From: Candidatus Nitrosopumilus sp. | GTDB lineage: Archaea > Thermoproteota > Nitrososphaeria > Nitrososphaerales > Nitrosopumilaceae | Length of the DNA stretch: 58,120 nucleotides | Assembly (NCBI GenBank): GCA_029862085.1 | Contig: JAOTXZ010000006.1 | Location: forward strand, 1-58,120 | Direction: 5' to 3' | Shown here: one piece after another, positions 23,621 to 32,060 of the stretch | How the letters are laid out: every line of letters begins with the position of its first letter | Numbering within the stretch: the stretch's first letter is position 1 | Notes under the pieces: generated by a model | The model's input: only the letters and a program-made list of their open reading frames with translations | Databases searched by the model: none | What the model was told of the DNA's origin: nothing | Position numbers and translations under genes: made by a program

Positions 23621-25045
23621 CTTTGAATTATAATTTTGGTGAAGGACTTGGAATGTCTTCAAATTTACCATCAAGGCAATTCCAGGATTTGGGGTCATTC
23701 CAACACTAGCCTGAAAAGGGGTTTGATTTTGCCAAGAACCAGAGTTTATCAAAAGAATTCCTTTGTACATATCTAATTGAGCACGATGAACGTGACCAAC
23801 ATGAAAAATATCAGGAATATCCTCTATTACTAACAAATCTTCTATCTCAGGAGCTATTGGGGTCTGGCTTCCATAAATTGGACTTAGGTGTCTTGTTCTA
23901 AGAAGATGTTTCATAACTTTTGTAGGACTATCATAACTCAAACCAGGTGTAGTTTTTACAATATCATCGATACTTTGACCGTGGAACATCAATACCTTTA
24001 CACCGTTTAATGAAATAACAGCAGGATTACCCACCATAATCACATTCTCTCTTTCCCATAATCCAGAATTAAATTTTTTTGGTATTGCAGGTTGAGGTAA
24101 AGCCCTTCTTCCTGGATCATGATTTCCAGGCATGATGAAGATTTTGATATGATCTGGAATCTTACTAATTAACCCCTCCATCTTTTTTAACTGTTCTTCA
24201 ATAGTTTGGCAGACTAGTTCTTTGTCTTGATTTGGATAAATTCCTACCCCATCTACGGCATCTCCACCAATTAACACAAATCTAATTTTACGTGCTACAG
24301 GATCAGGACTTGATAACCATAAAACAAACTCATTGAATTCATCTTCCATGAAGTATTTACTTCCAATATGCAAATCTGAGAGAAAAACTGCAAAAGTTTC
24401 AGATTCTGATCTATTTGAGGTTTGATCAGGCACGTCCGGAGAAATTAAATCCTTAATAATAAAACCAGAATTTTTACCAAAACCTATTCGCGCCATAACA
24501 AATTGGTCATTTAACAATAAATCTGCCGTTTTTTGCAAATCATCATCAAAAATAATCCCTTCAAATGAGCCTGATGGGTCTTCTAACAATAATTTTGTAA
24601 TATTTCTTTCACTAATTCTTGCAGTTACTAATCCACAGACGTACATATCATCATTAGATTTTGTCGATTTTATTGAGGCAATAGACTTTAACAATTTGGA
24701 TTCAGGCCTATCAGAAATGATTCTCTTTAACTTGTTGAATCGGCTAGCAAATAGCGCATTGTAGCCACTAATCCCTTCACCACTTGTAATTTTCGAAGTT
24801 GGGTCAAAAAGTACTTTATATTCACTTTGAAGATTCTTGTCTTCCTTTATTCCAAAATAATTTTCAAGATCATCTTGATTGATCTGAAATAATTTTTGTT
24901 TGGTTTTTTCACGTACGATTTCTTTAATTATTTTTTCAAGTTTTTCCACATCCACATTTTCTAAAAATTCAAAAGCATTGGGATGAATTTGAAATCCTTT
25001 ATTCAATGCATAATTCAAGGCTAAAGTTAATTCCTTATTCAACAT
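23597..25045 (-). CDS. polB: DNA polymerase D small subunit DP1
   Basis: A 482-residue PolD exonuclease subunit. A N-terminal helical region is followed by an OB fold (about 125-205: MYVCGLVTARIS ... GSFEGIIFDD) and a Mre11-like phosphoesterase domain: LSDLHIGS (about 223), GGDAVDGVGIYP, PGNHDPG, MFHGQS and HVGHVHRA. All metal-binding blocks for 3'-5' proofreading are intact. It pairs with DP2 about 4 kb away, on the same strand, across the origin. The convergent 24-bp overlap with orc1 is notable. Confidence 0.95.
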   Translation of the reverse strand: MLNKELTLALNYALNKGFQIHPNAFEFLENVDVEKLEKIIKEIVREKTKQKLFQINQDDLENYFGIKEDKNLQSEYKVLFDPTSKITSGEGISGYNALFASRFNKLKRIISDRPESKLLKSIASIKSTKSNDDMYVCGLVTARISERNITKLLLEDPSGSFEGIIFDDDLQKTADLLLNDQFVMARIGFGKNSGFIIKDLISPDVPDQTSNRSESETFAVFLSDLHIGSKYFMEDEFNEFVLWLSSPDPVARKIRFVLIGGDAVDGVGIYPNQDKELVCQTIEEQLKKMEGLISKIPDHIKIFIMPGNHDPGRRALPQPAIPKKFNSGLWERENVIMVGNPAVISLNGVKVLMFHGQSIDDIVKTTPGLSYDSPTKVMKHLLRTRHLSPIYGSQTPIAPEIEDLLVIEDIPDIFHVGHVHRAQLDMYKGILLINSGSWQNQTPFQASVGMTPNPGIALMVNLKTFQVLHQNYNSKLDNILQS

Positions 25046-25121
25046 CCAAGAATTATTTCTGGTTTAATTAAATCTGCGCCTACACCGAACCCTCAAATAT
25101 TGTATTTTAAAAAAAGACAAC

Positions 25122-25658
25122 GTGTCTAGAATTAGAATAATTACATTTTTTGTGTTCATGGGTTTGTTTGCGGCTGTATTTCAAATAGGAACAATGTTAG
25201 AAGTAAGCGAAGAAGACGCTAAACTCTTCATGGAGGAATTTGAAAAATTAATTGAAGATATTGACGCAATTGGAATTTTCCTTCACAATACTACCCTTTC
25301 ACTACCCATGTTTATCCCTGGGTTTGGGATGGCATGGGGATTGTTTTCAGCCGGATCTACCGGCTATGCTTTTGCAGCAATAACCACTTTAGCACCAGAA
25401 TTAAAAGAAATCCCACCACTTGCTATTCTCTTTCTTTCTCCATTTGGTTTAATGGAGATTTGTGCCTATTCACTTGCAACATCTAGAAGTTTTATTCTGA
25501 TCAGAGCAATTATCAAAAAAACCGATCTTAATCCTTTCTTAAAACCAACACTAATTGAAATTGGCATTGTTGTGGGTTTACTCTTGGCTGGTGGATTTTT
25601 GGAAGATTATATGATAAAAATGGCTCAAGAAGAAGGTCTTCAAATGCCAAATCTTTAG
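25122..25658 (+). CDS. SpoIIM-like (DUF95) integral membrane protein
   Basis: A 178-residue membrane protein with about four helices. LHNTTLSLPMFIPGFGMAWGLFSAGSTG and SPFGLMEICAYSLATS fit the SpoIIM/DUF95 pattern: an N-containing helix, a PG..G motif and a P.G..E loop. In Bacilli SpoIIM helps engulfment; the archaeal role is unknown. It starts with a GTG, 76 bp divergent from DP1. Confidence 0.7.
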   Translation: MSRIRIITFFVFMGLFAAVFQIGTMLEVSEEDAKLFMEEFEKLIEDIDAIGIFLHNTTLSLPMFIPGFGMAWGLFSAGSTGYAFAAITTLAPELKEIPPLAILFLSPFGLMEICAYSLATSRSFILIRAIIKKTDLNPFLKPTLIEIGIVVGLLLAGGFLEDYMIKMAQEEGLQMPNL

Positions 25659-25739
25659 TTTTAAAATTCGTCGATTTGTGTACCCAGTCTAAAAAAATTT
25701 AGTAGTAAATTATAAACTAAATTAAAAGAAAAATAAAGC

Positions 25740-26669
25740 GTGAATATTTCCGTTATAGGACTTTTAGCTTTGCTTGTAGTGTCCTCGGGATTTTTCATAA
25801 ATGATTCTTTTGCTGAAGTTAATGAAAATTCAGCCTATCTTCTTGAAGGTTCTGGTTATGCAGTAACTGAAGATCAGATCCGAATTTCAGAAATAGACAT
25901 TGGTTTATCATCACATCAGCAATCTGGTAGTAGTATCGACTTTTTAATAGAAGATGGATTCGTCACCTTGGATAATGAGGATTTTCTAATATCCGAACTT
26001 GAGGGTAAGTTTCTTCGAGAGGGACGTTATATCAGAATTAATGGAAATATCGAAAGTATGGGAGGGTTTGATACTACGATTAGTTTCTTTGGACGTTTAG
26101 TAGAAGAAAGTAAAGATGCAGCGATATATGGATTTACAGGAAGAATTACCACAATTGATAATTCCTACAAAATAATTTACACGTCAAAACTTTCTCAATT
26201 AACCAAAATCATTGAAACCACTGAAACTAGTATTGAAGATGAAATGCTTACAATTCGCATCCTACCTGGTTCCTCAGGTCAAGGAGTAGCAGACAGTTAC
26301 ATTCCAAGTGGCGAAACTAGAGATCCTAGACTAGGTGGTTCTAATCCATTAGTGTTAGGTTATTTCTCAGAAGACCGAATTACCATTGAGCCTGGAACAA
26401 CAATTACTTTGGTAAATGACGATTCTGTTTCTCATAGTATCCTTAGCGGAAAAGAAAACTATGGTGATAGACACGATCCCTTTACTCCTGACGGAAGAAT
26501 CTCAACTGTGGAAATATTCCCAGGTGAATCAATTGATATAACATTTGATGAGTTGGGATTTTACAGATTATATGACCCAACATATCCATGGATGAAAATA
26601 GTTGTTTATTCATTTCCTGATGTAGATAATCTAATTCTTGGTTCTACAAAAAATCAACAAGGAAATTAG
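25740..26669 (+). CDS. Exported protein with degenerate cupredoxin-like C-terminal domain
   Basis: A 309-residue protein starting with GTG. A signal peptide (MNISVIGLLALLVV to DSFA) is followed by a beta-rich domain (about 30-160) of unknown type and a cupredoxin-like C-terminus (about 215-297). The first His is kept (SVSHSIL), but where the cupredoxin at 955 has FCMVHPWM this one has LYDPTYPWM, so the Cys and His copper ligands are replaced. It likely keeps the fold but not a type-1 copper site. Convergent overlap of 4 bp with cbiE. Confidence 0.72.
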   Translation: MNISVIGLLALLVVSSGFFINDSFAEVNENSAYLLEGSGYAVTEDQIRISEIDIGLSSHQQSGSSIDFLIEDGFVTLDNEDFLISELEGKFLREGRYIRINGNIESMGGFDTTISFFGRLVEESKDAAIYGFTGRITTIDNSYKIIYTSKLSQLTKIIETTETSIEDEMLTIRILPGSSGQGVADSYIPSGETRDPRLGGSNPLVLGYFSEDRITIEPGTTITLVNDDSVSHSILSGKENYGDRHDPFTPDGRISTVEIFPGESIDITFDELGFYRLYDPTYPWMKIVVYSFPDVDNLILGSTKNQQGN

Positions 26670-27382
26670 TTTTCCCATTGCCATCTGTAATTCATATACG
26701 AATCTATTTTAGTTTGATTGAAAACCATCACAGATAGATCAGAAAATTCCCTCCCTTCCAAATCTTTTACAACTCCTACAAAACTAGTTTCATTTTTAGT
26801 TGTTAATTTCTCAAAAACATGAACTTTCATATCTTTTGTAGGAAAGTTGTTCTCCTTGAGATAAATTGCAATTTCTGAAGGCATAAAATGCTTGTCTGGT
26901 TGTTTGGGCCAGGGTCTTGGGATCAAAATCACACTAAAACCATCAATTAAGGCCTTTTGCAGTTCCAGTTTCTTTTCTTCTATAGAAGTTGTAACATGCA
27001 TAGTAATTACTTTAGATTTATCCAAAGGAACTTTGGCCTTTGCTGCTGCCACTTGAATCGAACTAATCCCTGGAATTATTTCAATCTCCCCAAAAATTTC
27101 AATTAATCTATCTACTACCTCTGATTCAGAAAAATTAACATCTCCGGTAAATGGGATTACCAAGGAGCGGTCACCTAAAACTGGTAATACCTTCTGGTAA
27201 GCCCCTTCCTGATTACTCATGGTAACTTCGTGGATTTCTTTTCCCTCCAAAAAATCCTGAATTGTTTCAAGGGTATACTTGTATCCGATGATAATATCAC
27301 AATTTTGAATAATCTCCCTTACAACTTGTGTAACATATTTCGGTGAGCCTGGTCCTACACCTACCGCATAGATTTTCCCCAA
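26666..27382 (-). CDS. cbiE: Cobalt-precorrin C5-methyltransferase CbiE
   Basis: A tetrapyrrole methylase acting in the corrin pathway to cobalamin. IYAVGVGPGSPKYVT is the SAM-binding P-loop, IPFTGDVNFSES and IIPGISSIQVAAA are the other family blocks. A TTG at 27382 (MGKIYAVG) is chosen because a start at 27424 would overlap the upstream gene by 41 bp and add only a basic run; that longer 252-residue form is possible. No CbiT methyltransferase domain is fused. Other cobalamin genes are not in view. Confidence 0.82.
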   Translation of the reverse strand: MGKIYAVGVGPGSPKYVTQVVREIIQNCDIIIGYKYTLETIQDFLEGKEIHEVTMSNQEGAYQKVLPVLGDRSLVIPFTGDVNFSESEVVDRLIEIFGEIEIIPGISSIQVAAAKAKVPLDKSKVITMHVTTSIEEKKLELQKALIDGFSVILIPRPWPKQPDKHFMPSEIAIYLKENNFPTKDMKVHVFEKLTTKNETSFVGVVKDLEGREFSDLSVMVFNQTKIDSYMNYRWQWEN

Positions 27383-27383
27383 T

Positions 27384-27875
27384 TTACCTCGTAATTTTTT
27401 GTTTTTCTTTAATATATTGAACAAAAGGCCCCCAGTCTGCTTTCATGTATTTGGTAGGCTCTTTTGCTGGATATTTTACCCAGTCTTGGGCAATAGAATA
27501 TTGGTGTTTTTCATGTTTTCCATCTTTTACATATTCAATTAATAATATACTTCCCCATGTTTTTTCTTCACTAGAAATTTCCAAAATATCATCAAACCTT
27601 ATTTCCACATTCTTTTCATTTTCCAAATCGTTTTGCAGACTCTTTTCATCATAACCATCATGAGTAATCATTACGTCTTTTGATTTTAAAAAATGGATGG
27701 TTTGTCTTTGTCTAACTGCTCCCCACCATTTCTTTTTTGACTCGGTTTTATGAACAAACATGAGATGTTTGTCCGTTAAAATTAGCATACCTTCTCTCCC
27801 ACCAACTGAAAAGAATTTTTTTGCTTCTCTCCATATTGATACTAAATGTGCCTGAATCTTCTCATCAGGTTCCAT
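27384..27875 (-). CDS. PH-like domain protein, unknown function
   Basis: A 163-residue soluble protein. GGREGMLILTDKHLMFVHKTESKKKWWG then KNVEIRFDDILEIS and SILLIEYVKDG recall the seven-strand barrel of PH/GRAM-like domains, with a final helix (WGPFVQYIKEKQK). It is tail to head with cbiE (1 bp apart from the preferred start), so cotranscribed, but no link to cobalamin is evident. Confidence 0.6.
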   Translation of the reverse strand: MEPDEKIQAHLVSIWREAKKFFSVGGREGMLILTDKHLMFVHKTESKKKWWGAVRQRQTIHFLKSKDVMITHDGYDEKSLQNDLENEKNVEIRFDDILEISSEEKTWGSILLIEYVKDGKHEKHQYSIAQDWVKYPAKEPTKYMKADWGPFVQYIKEKQKITR

Positions 27876-27944
27876 ATCGGTTCATAAGGTTGACTTGTTA
27901 AAAACTAATACAATTGGCTTTTATGTAAGATAATTTTAGGAATT

Positions 27945-29453
27945 TTGTTGCAGAAATTTTTGATCATTTTTATCGCAGCTTTTGTTTTAATCGCTTTACC
28001 AACCCAAACATTTGCACAGTCGGATGATAAATTAGTAATTTTAGAAACTAGTCAAGGAAAAATTGTAATAGAGTTTTTCCCTGAAGATGCCCCAATTCAT
28101 GTTGAAAATTTTATGAATTTAACTGAAAGTGAATTTTATGATGGAGTTCTTTTTCATAGGATAATTCCTGGGTTCATGATTCAAGGAGGGGATCCAAATA
28201 CAAAAAATATTGATAATAGTACTACTTGGGGACAAGGGAATCCAGGATATTCTATAGATGCAGAATTTAATACAATTAAACATAATCGTGGAATCCTTTC
28301 AATGGCAAGATCCCAAAGTCCTGACAGTGGAGGCTCACAATTTTTCATTGTTCATCAGAATTCAAATCATTTAGATCAACAATATACCGTATTTGGTAGA
28401 ATTGTAACTGATGAAAGTTTTGAAACACTTGATAAAATTGCGTCTGTTGAAACAACCTCAACTGTTCCAGTAGATATTGATGATGCAAAAATTATCAAAG
28501 CAATAACCGTTAGTAGGTCAGATGTTCCAGATTTACTTGATTTAGGCGAACCAGAAAGAGTTGGCGAAACAATTGATCCGCCAACACCTTCTACTACAGA
28601 AACTGGAAGTCAATTATTTGAAAACGAAGATCTTGATGTTTCATTTTCTGCACCAGAGGGTTGGTCATTACAAACCCCACCAAAAACTGACGAAAACACT
28701 CCCGATATTGTGGCAGTTGGACCACAAATTGGAGAAATTAACCCAGTAATCTCTTTGAGGATTATTGAAAAGGATGGAAAAACTTTTGATGATTTTATCC
28801 AAGAAAAAAATGAATTACTTGAGGAGGTAGTAGTCCAAGGTAATTTACAAATAATTTCTCAAGAAAAATCTACAATAAAAGGAAAAGAAGCATATGTTAC
28901 TAATGCCGAAGGAATTTTCCAATCAAATAACCAATCATTTAACGTAAAATTCAAAGAAACAACCATTTCTGGTTCTGATAAATTTTACACTTTTGCCTAT
29001 AGTAATGGAATGGATGACTTTGATAATCAAGTATCCAAATTTGATGACTCTGTTGATTCTTTCAAAATTTTATCTGAAGTCAATGAAGGTGGTGGCTGTC
29101 TAATTGCCACTGCTACATTTGGCTCAGAGCTTGCCCCTCAGGTACAACAATTAAGAGAATTAAGGGACAACACAATTCTTTCAACAAAATCTGGAGTTGC
29201 CTTTATGAGTGGATTTAACCAATTCTACTATACATTTTCCCCTAGCATAGCTGATTTTGAACGTGAAAATCCAATTTTCAAAGAAACCGTAAAACTTGCA
29301 ATAACTCCAATGTTAACATCATTATCAATCCTAAATCATGTAAATATTGATTCTGAGCAAGAAATGCTTGGTTATGGAATTAGTATTATGTTAATGAATA
29401 TTGGAATGTATTTCGTTGCCCCAGCCGTATTAATTTACAAATTTAGAAAATAA
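27945..29453 (+). CDS. Exported cyclophilin-type peptidyl-prolyl isomerase with CFI-box C-terminal domain
   Basis: A 502-residue protein starting with TTG. A signal peptide (about 1-25, PTQTFAQ) leads to a cyclophilin domain (about 28-190) with YDGVLFHRIIPGFMIQGGDP and SGGSQFFIVH, the catalytic and cyclosporin-binding blocks. A middle domain (about 225-375) resembles PsbP/Mog1-type folds. From GGGCLIATA (about 383) to the end it matches the tail of the cupredoxin at 955-2061 and ends in a membrane segment plus RK. It likely folds exported proteins while anchored to the membrane. Confidence 0.9.
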   Translation: MLQKFLIIFIAAFVLIALPTQTFAQSDDKLVILETSQGKIVIEFFPEDAPIHVENFMNLTESEFYDGVLFHRIIPGFMIQGGDPNTKNIDNSTTWGQGNPGYSIDAEFNTIKHNRGILSMARSQSPDSGGSQFFIVHQNSNHLDQQYTVFGRIVTDESFETLDKIASVETTSTVPVDIDDAKIIKAITVSRSDVPDLLDLGEPERVGETIDPPTPSTTETGSQLFENEDLDVSFSAPEGWSLQTPPKTDENTPDIVAVGPQIGEINPVISLRIIEKDGKTFDDFIQEKNELLEEVVVQGNLQIISQEKSTIKGKEAYVTNAEGIFQSNNQSFNVKFKETTISGSDKFYTFAYSNGMDDFDNQVSKFDDSVDSFKILSEVNEGGGCLIATATFGSELAPQVQQLRELRDNTILSTKSGVAFMSGFNQFYYTFSPSIADFERENPIFKETVKLAITPMLTSLSILNHVNIDSEQEMLGYGISIMLMNIGMYFVAPAVLIYKFRK

Positions 29454-29507
29454 AAATTTAAAATCAAAAATGATCATAAATTTATGTCACTTGTACATAA
29501 TAATACC

Positions 29508-30182
29508 ATGGCAATAGAACGAGTTTCAAAAGATGATCTTATTTCATTTATAGAAAATAATACAAAAATTAGAATTGATAGCCTAGTTGAAAGTGCATTT
29601 GAGACTGCTGAAGAAGTTCATGCTGGCATTAAAAGAGAGGATGGTTCTTCATCTTTTTTGGAAACTCATGTTTGGCCAGTAACTATGAATGTTATCAAAC
29701 ACTATCTAACAACTACTCAGTATCTTACCACGCTTCAGATAACATCAGCAATACTACACGATGTGATGGAAGATAATGATAGAATTTTAGACCTCTATAC
29801 CTCTCAATCTTACGGATTTGATGCCTATTTCAGGCATAGATTTGGTGAATATGTGTACTCTGCTTCAAATACACTAAAAACAAAACCATTAGAAAACTAT
29901 TCTGGTTCTACAGAGGAGGAACAAAAAATGATTAGGTTCGCAGACTATTGTTCTGTTCTTACAAATTCAAAATATGATATCAAAATTATCAAACTGGCTG
30001 ACCGATTAAACAATATGAAATTCATTGCGCAAATTCCAAACCATGAAAAAATTAAAAGATATTTGAGAGAAGCTGAGGATTTTTACATTGCATTCTCTCT
30101 TTTCCCACCACAAACAATTGATTTTTACAAAGAAATTAGAAAAGCCTATGATGAGCTAAAGAGAATAAAAATTACAGCCTAA
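29508..30182 (+). CDS. HD-domain protein, RelA/SpoT-hydrolase-like
   Basis: A 224-residue protein. HVWPVTMNV supplies the first His, SAILHDVMEDND (about residue 80) the HD plus ED, and IIKLADRLNNMKFI the last Asp and Asn, the full metal-binding and catalytic set of RelA/SpoT-type (p)ppGpp hydrolases. There is no synthetase, TGS or ACT domain, as in small alarmone hydrolases. ATAAATTTATG about 28 nt before the ATG at 29508 supports this start over the ATG at 29484. Confidence 0.72.
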   Translation: MAIERVSKDDLISFIENNTKIRIDSLVESAFETAEEVHAGIKREDGSSSFLETHVWPVTMNVIKHYLTTTQYLTTLQITSAILHDVMEDNDRILDLYTSQSYGFDAYFRHRFGEYVYSASNTLKTKPLENYSGSTEEEQKMIRFADYCSVLTNSKYDIKIIKLADRLNNMKFIAQIPNHEKIKRYLREAEDFYIAFSLFPPQTIDFYKEIRKAYDELKRIKITA

Positions 30183-30185
30183 ACA

Positions 30186-32060
30186 CTAGCCGTACTGATA
30201 ATGAATTCCTTTTTCACCACGTGGATGCCTCCATTCAGTTTCTTGTGAACATGTTCCACAATCAACACATCCTTCGTGTTGTATTACTACTCTGCCGTCC
30301 TCTTCACTGTAACATTTTGCAGGGCAAAGCTTTACAATTTTACTCATAAACTCACTTTCAGAATTTAATACCTTGATATGAGATTCATGATCATCATTAT
30401 AACTTAATTTTGCAATCCTATCTGCAATTGAAGGAATACTAGGAGTATATGTGGATGAAACAGTTGCCCCTAACCTTTCAGCCAACTGAATTGGTACTTT
30501 CACATAGGTATCTTCAGATTCAATCATTGGTAGGAGTTTGTCATAACCTAAAATATTTGCAAATTTTACCGCAATTCCCCTAAATGTTCCACTAGACATC
30601 ATTTTTAGAATTGGTCCATAACGTGAACCGATAATGTCCTTTGGTACATCCTTTGTTGCATCAAGAAATATCTTCAGATAATCCTTGTCAATTTGCTTCA
30701 TATCCAAAGTGTATGGGCTTTCTTCTAATAATTGCAAATAATATTTTCCCATATAATTTTCGGAAAAATCATTTTTATCGAGAGATCTTGCTACGGCATT
30801 TGCAGCTCTGACTCCATCATCAATTCCAACATTTAATCCCTCAATCCTTGGACCAACAAAAACTCCCCTTCCGGCAGCATCTCCAACAAATAAAATATTT
30901 TTGAAAAATGGTTTTTCCATTCTACATCTTTTTCCATCAGGAACTAATTTCGCCCCATATTCTGTTTCAACATAATCAGTTCCGAAAGTTACACCAAATT
31001 TTTCAGACATTTGCTTTTCAATGGTTGATAACTTCTCCTGAATTGCCTCATCAGTTTTGAATTTTCCAGAATCAATTAGATTTTTTCTTCCGCTTGAAGA
31101 AAGAGAAGATTCTCGAAATTCATTCCATGTTTTAATTAACTTTGCAACTCCAAAACGAAGTCGAAGTTGTTCTTCTTGTGGCAAACTTTTATCAATTTCT
31201 TTTTTTATGGGTACAACATCTCGGACAAATTCACTTACAAGGGGATTTTTAATCAGAGCATCCATTAATCCGTACGGTTCAACTGGATTTCTGACAAGAG
31301 AATCAAAATGATATACGGCTCCCAACGATAAGGTATCACGGTTTGTATAAAGAAAACCTCCTCCAATGTGGTTCAAGGTTACATCTCCAGCAAAAAGATG
31401 AGCAGCTCCTTCATCTGAACCTACACCAAATCTTTCCTCGATAATTTCCTCAGGCAGTTTTACGATTACTTTTACCCCTTGATACAATTGTGTAGGCGTA
31501 AACTTTGGCCTTGCCCCTACCATCTCGGCTACTTCAGAGTTTACGCCATCGGCAGCAATTATTGCTTTGACTTCAAATACATCAAGCTCATCGGTTTGTA
31601 TAATTGCTTTTTGTTCATGCCATGTTATGGCTCTTACATGAACCCCAGGTATTATCCCACCACCAATTTTTTCGGCACTTTCAACAGCTTGTTTTGCAAA
31701 CCATGAATTGAGTTTATTCATAAGAACAGAACAACCAAAGTTTGCTTGATAATCATGTGCTTCAGTAAGATCCATAGAATATTCTTTATCCTTGGAGGTT
31801 GAATGTAGAATGTATTTTGTTATCTTTCTTTCAAATGGAGCATCCTCAAGAAAATTTTCATAGAGTTCATCAACGTTAGTAACGTGACCTTTTTTTGGTT
31901 TTTTAGAGTATAGGATTCCACCTGAAATATTCTTGGATCCCACCTTGGTTCCTGCTTCTAAAAGAATTGCCTGCTTTCCAAGTTTAGATAATTGTTTTAA
32001 TGCAGCCAGACCAGCAGATCCTCCGCCAATTATTGCTACGTCATATTGTTCCAAAATCAA
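30186..32060 (-). CDS. ETF:quinone oxidoreductase, FixC-FixX fusion
   Basis: A 624-residue flavoprotein passing electrons from ETF to the quinone pool at the membrane. The N-terminal FAD motif is AIIGGGSAGLAAL; FVGDAAGRGVFVGPRIEG is the second FAD block. The C-terminal ferredoxin-like part (about 570-620) has LCPAKCY and CVDCGTC. In most bacteria these are separate FixC and FixX; here they are one polypeptide. It is the last gene of an EtfB-EtfA-FixCX operon and directly abuts EtfA. Confidence 0.9.
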   Translation of the reverse strand: MILEQYDVAIIGGGSAGLAALKQLSKLGKQAILLEAGTKVGSKNISGGILYSKKPKKGHVTNVDELYENFLEDAPFERKITKYILHSTSKDKEYSMDLTEAHDYQANFGCSVLMNKLNSWFAKQAVESAEKIGGGIIPGVHVRAITWHEQKAIIQTDELDVFEVKAIIAADGVNSEVAEMVGARPKFTPTQLYQGVKVIVKLPEEIIEERFGVGSDEGAAHLFAGDVTLNHIGGGFLYTNRDTLSLGAVYHFDSLVRNPVEPYGLMDALIKNPLVSEFVRDVVPIKKEIDKSLPQEEQLRLRFGVAKLIKTWNEFRESSLSSSGRKNLIDSGKFKTDEAIQEKLSTIEKQMSEKFGVTFGTDYVETEYGAKLVPDGKRCRMEKPFFKNILFVGDAAGRGVFVGPRIEGLNVGIDDGVRAANAVARSLDKNDFSENYMGKYYLQLLEESPYTLDMKQIDKDYLKIFLDATKDVPKDIIGSRYGPILKMMSSGTFRGIAVKFANILGYDKLLPMIESEDTYVKVPIQLAERLGATVSSTYTPSIPSIADRIAKLSYNDDHESHIKVLNSESEFMSKIVKLCPAKCYSEEDGRVVIQHEGCVDCGTCSQETEWRHPRGEKGIHYQYG

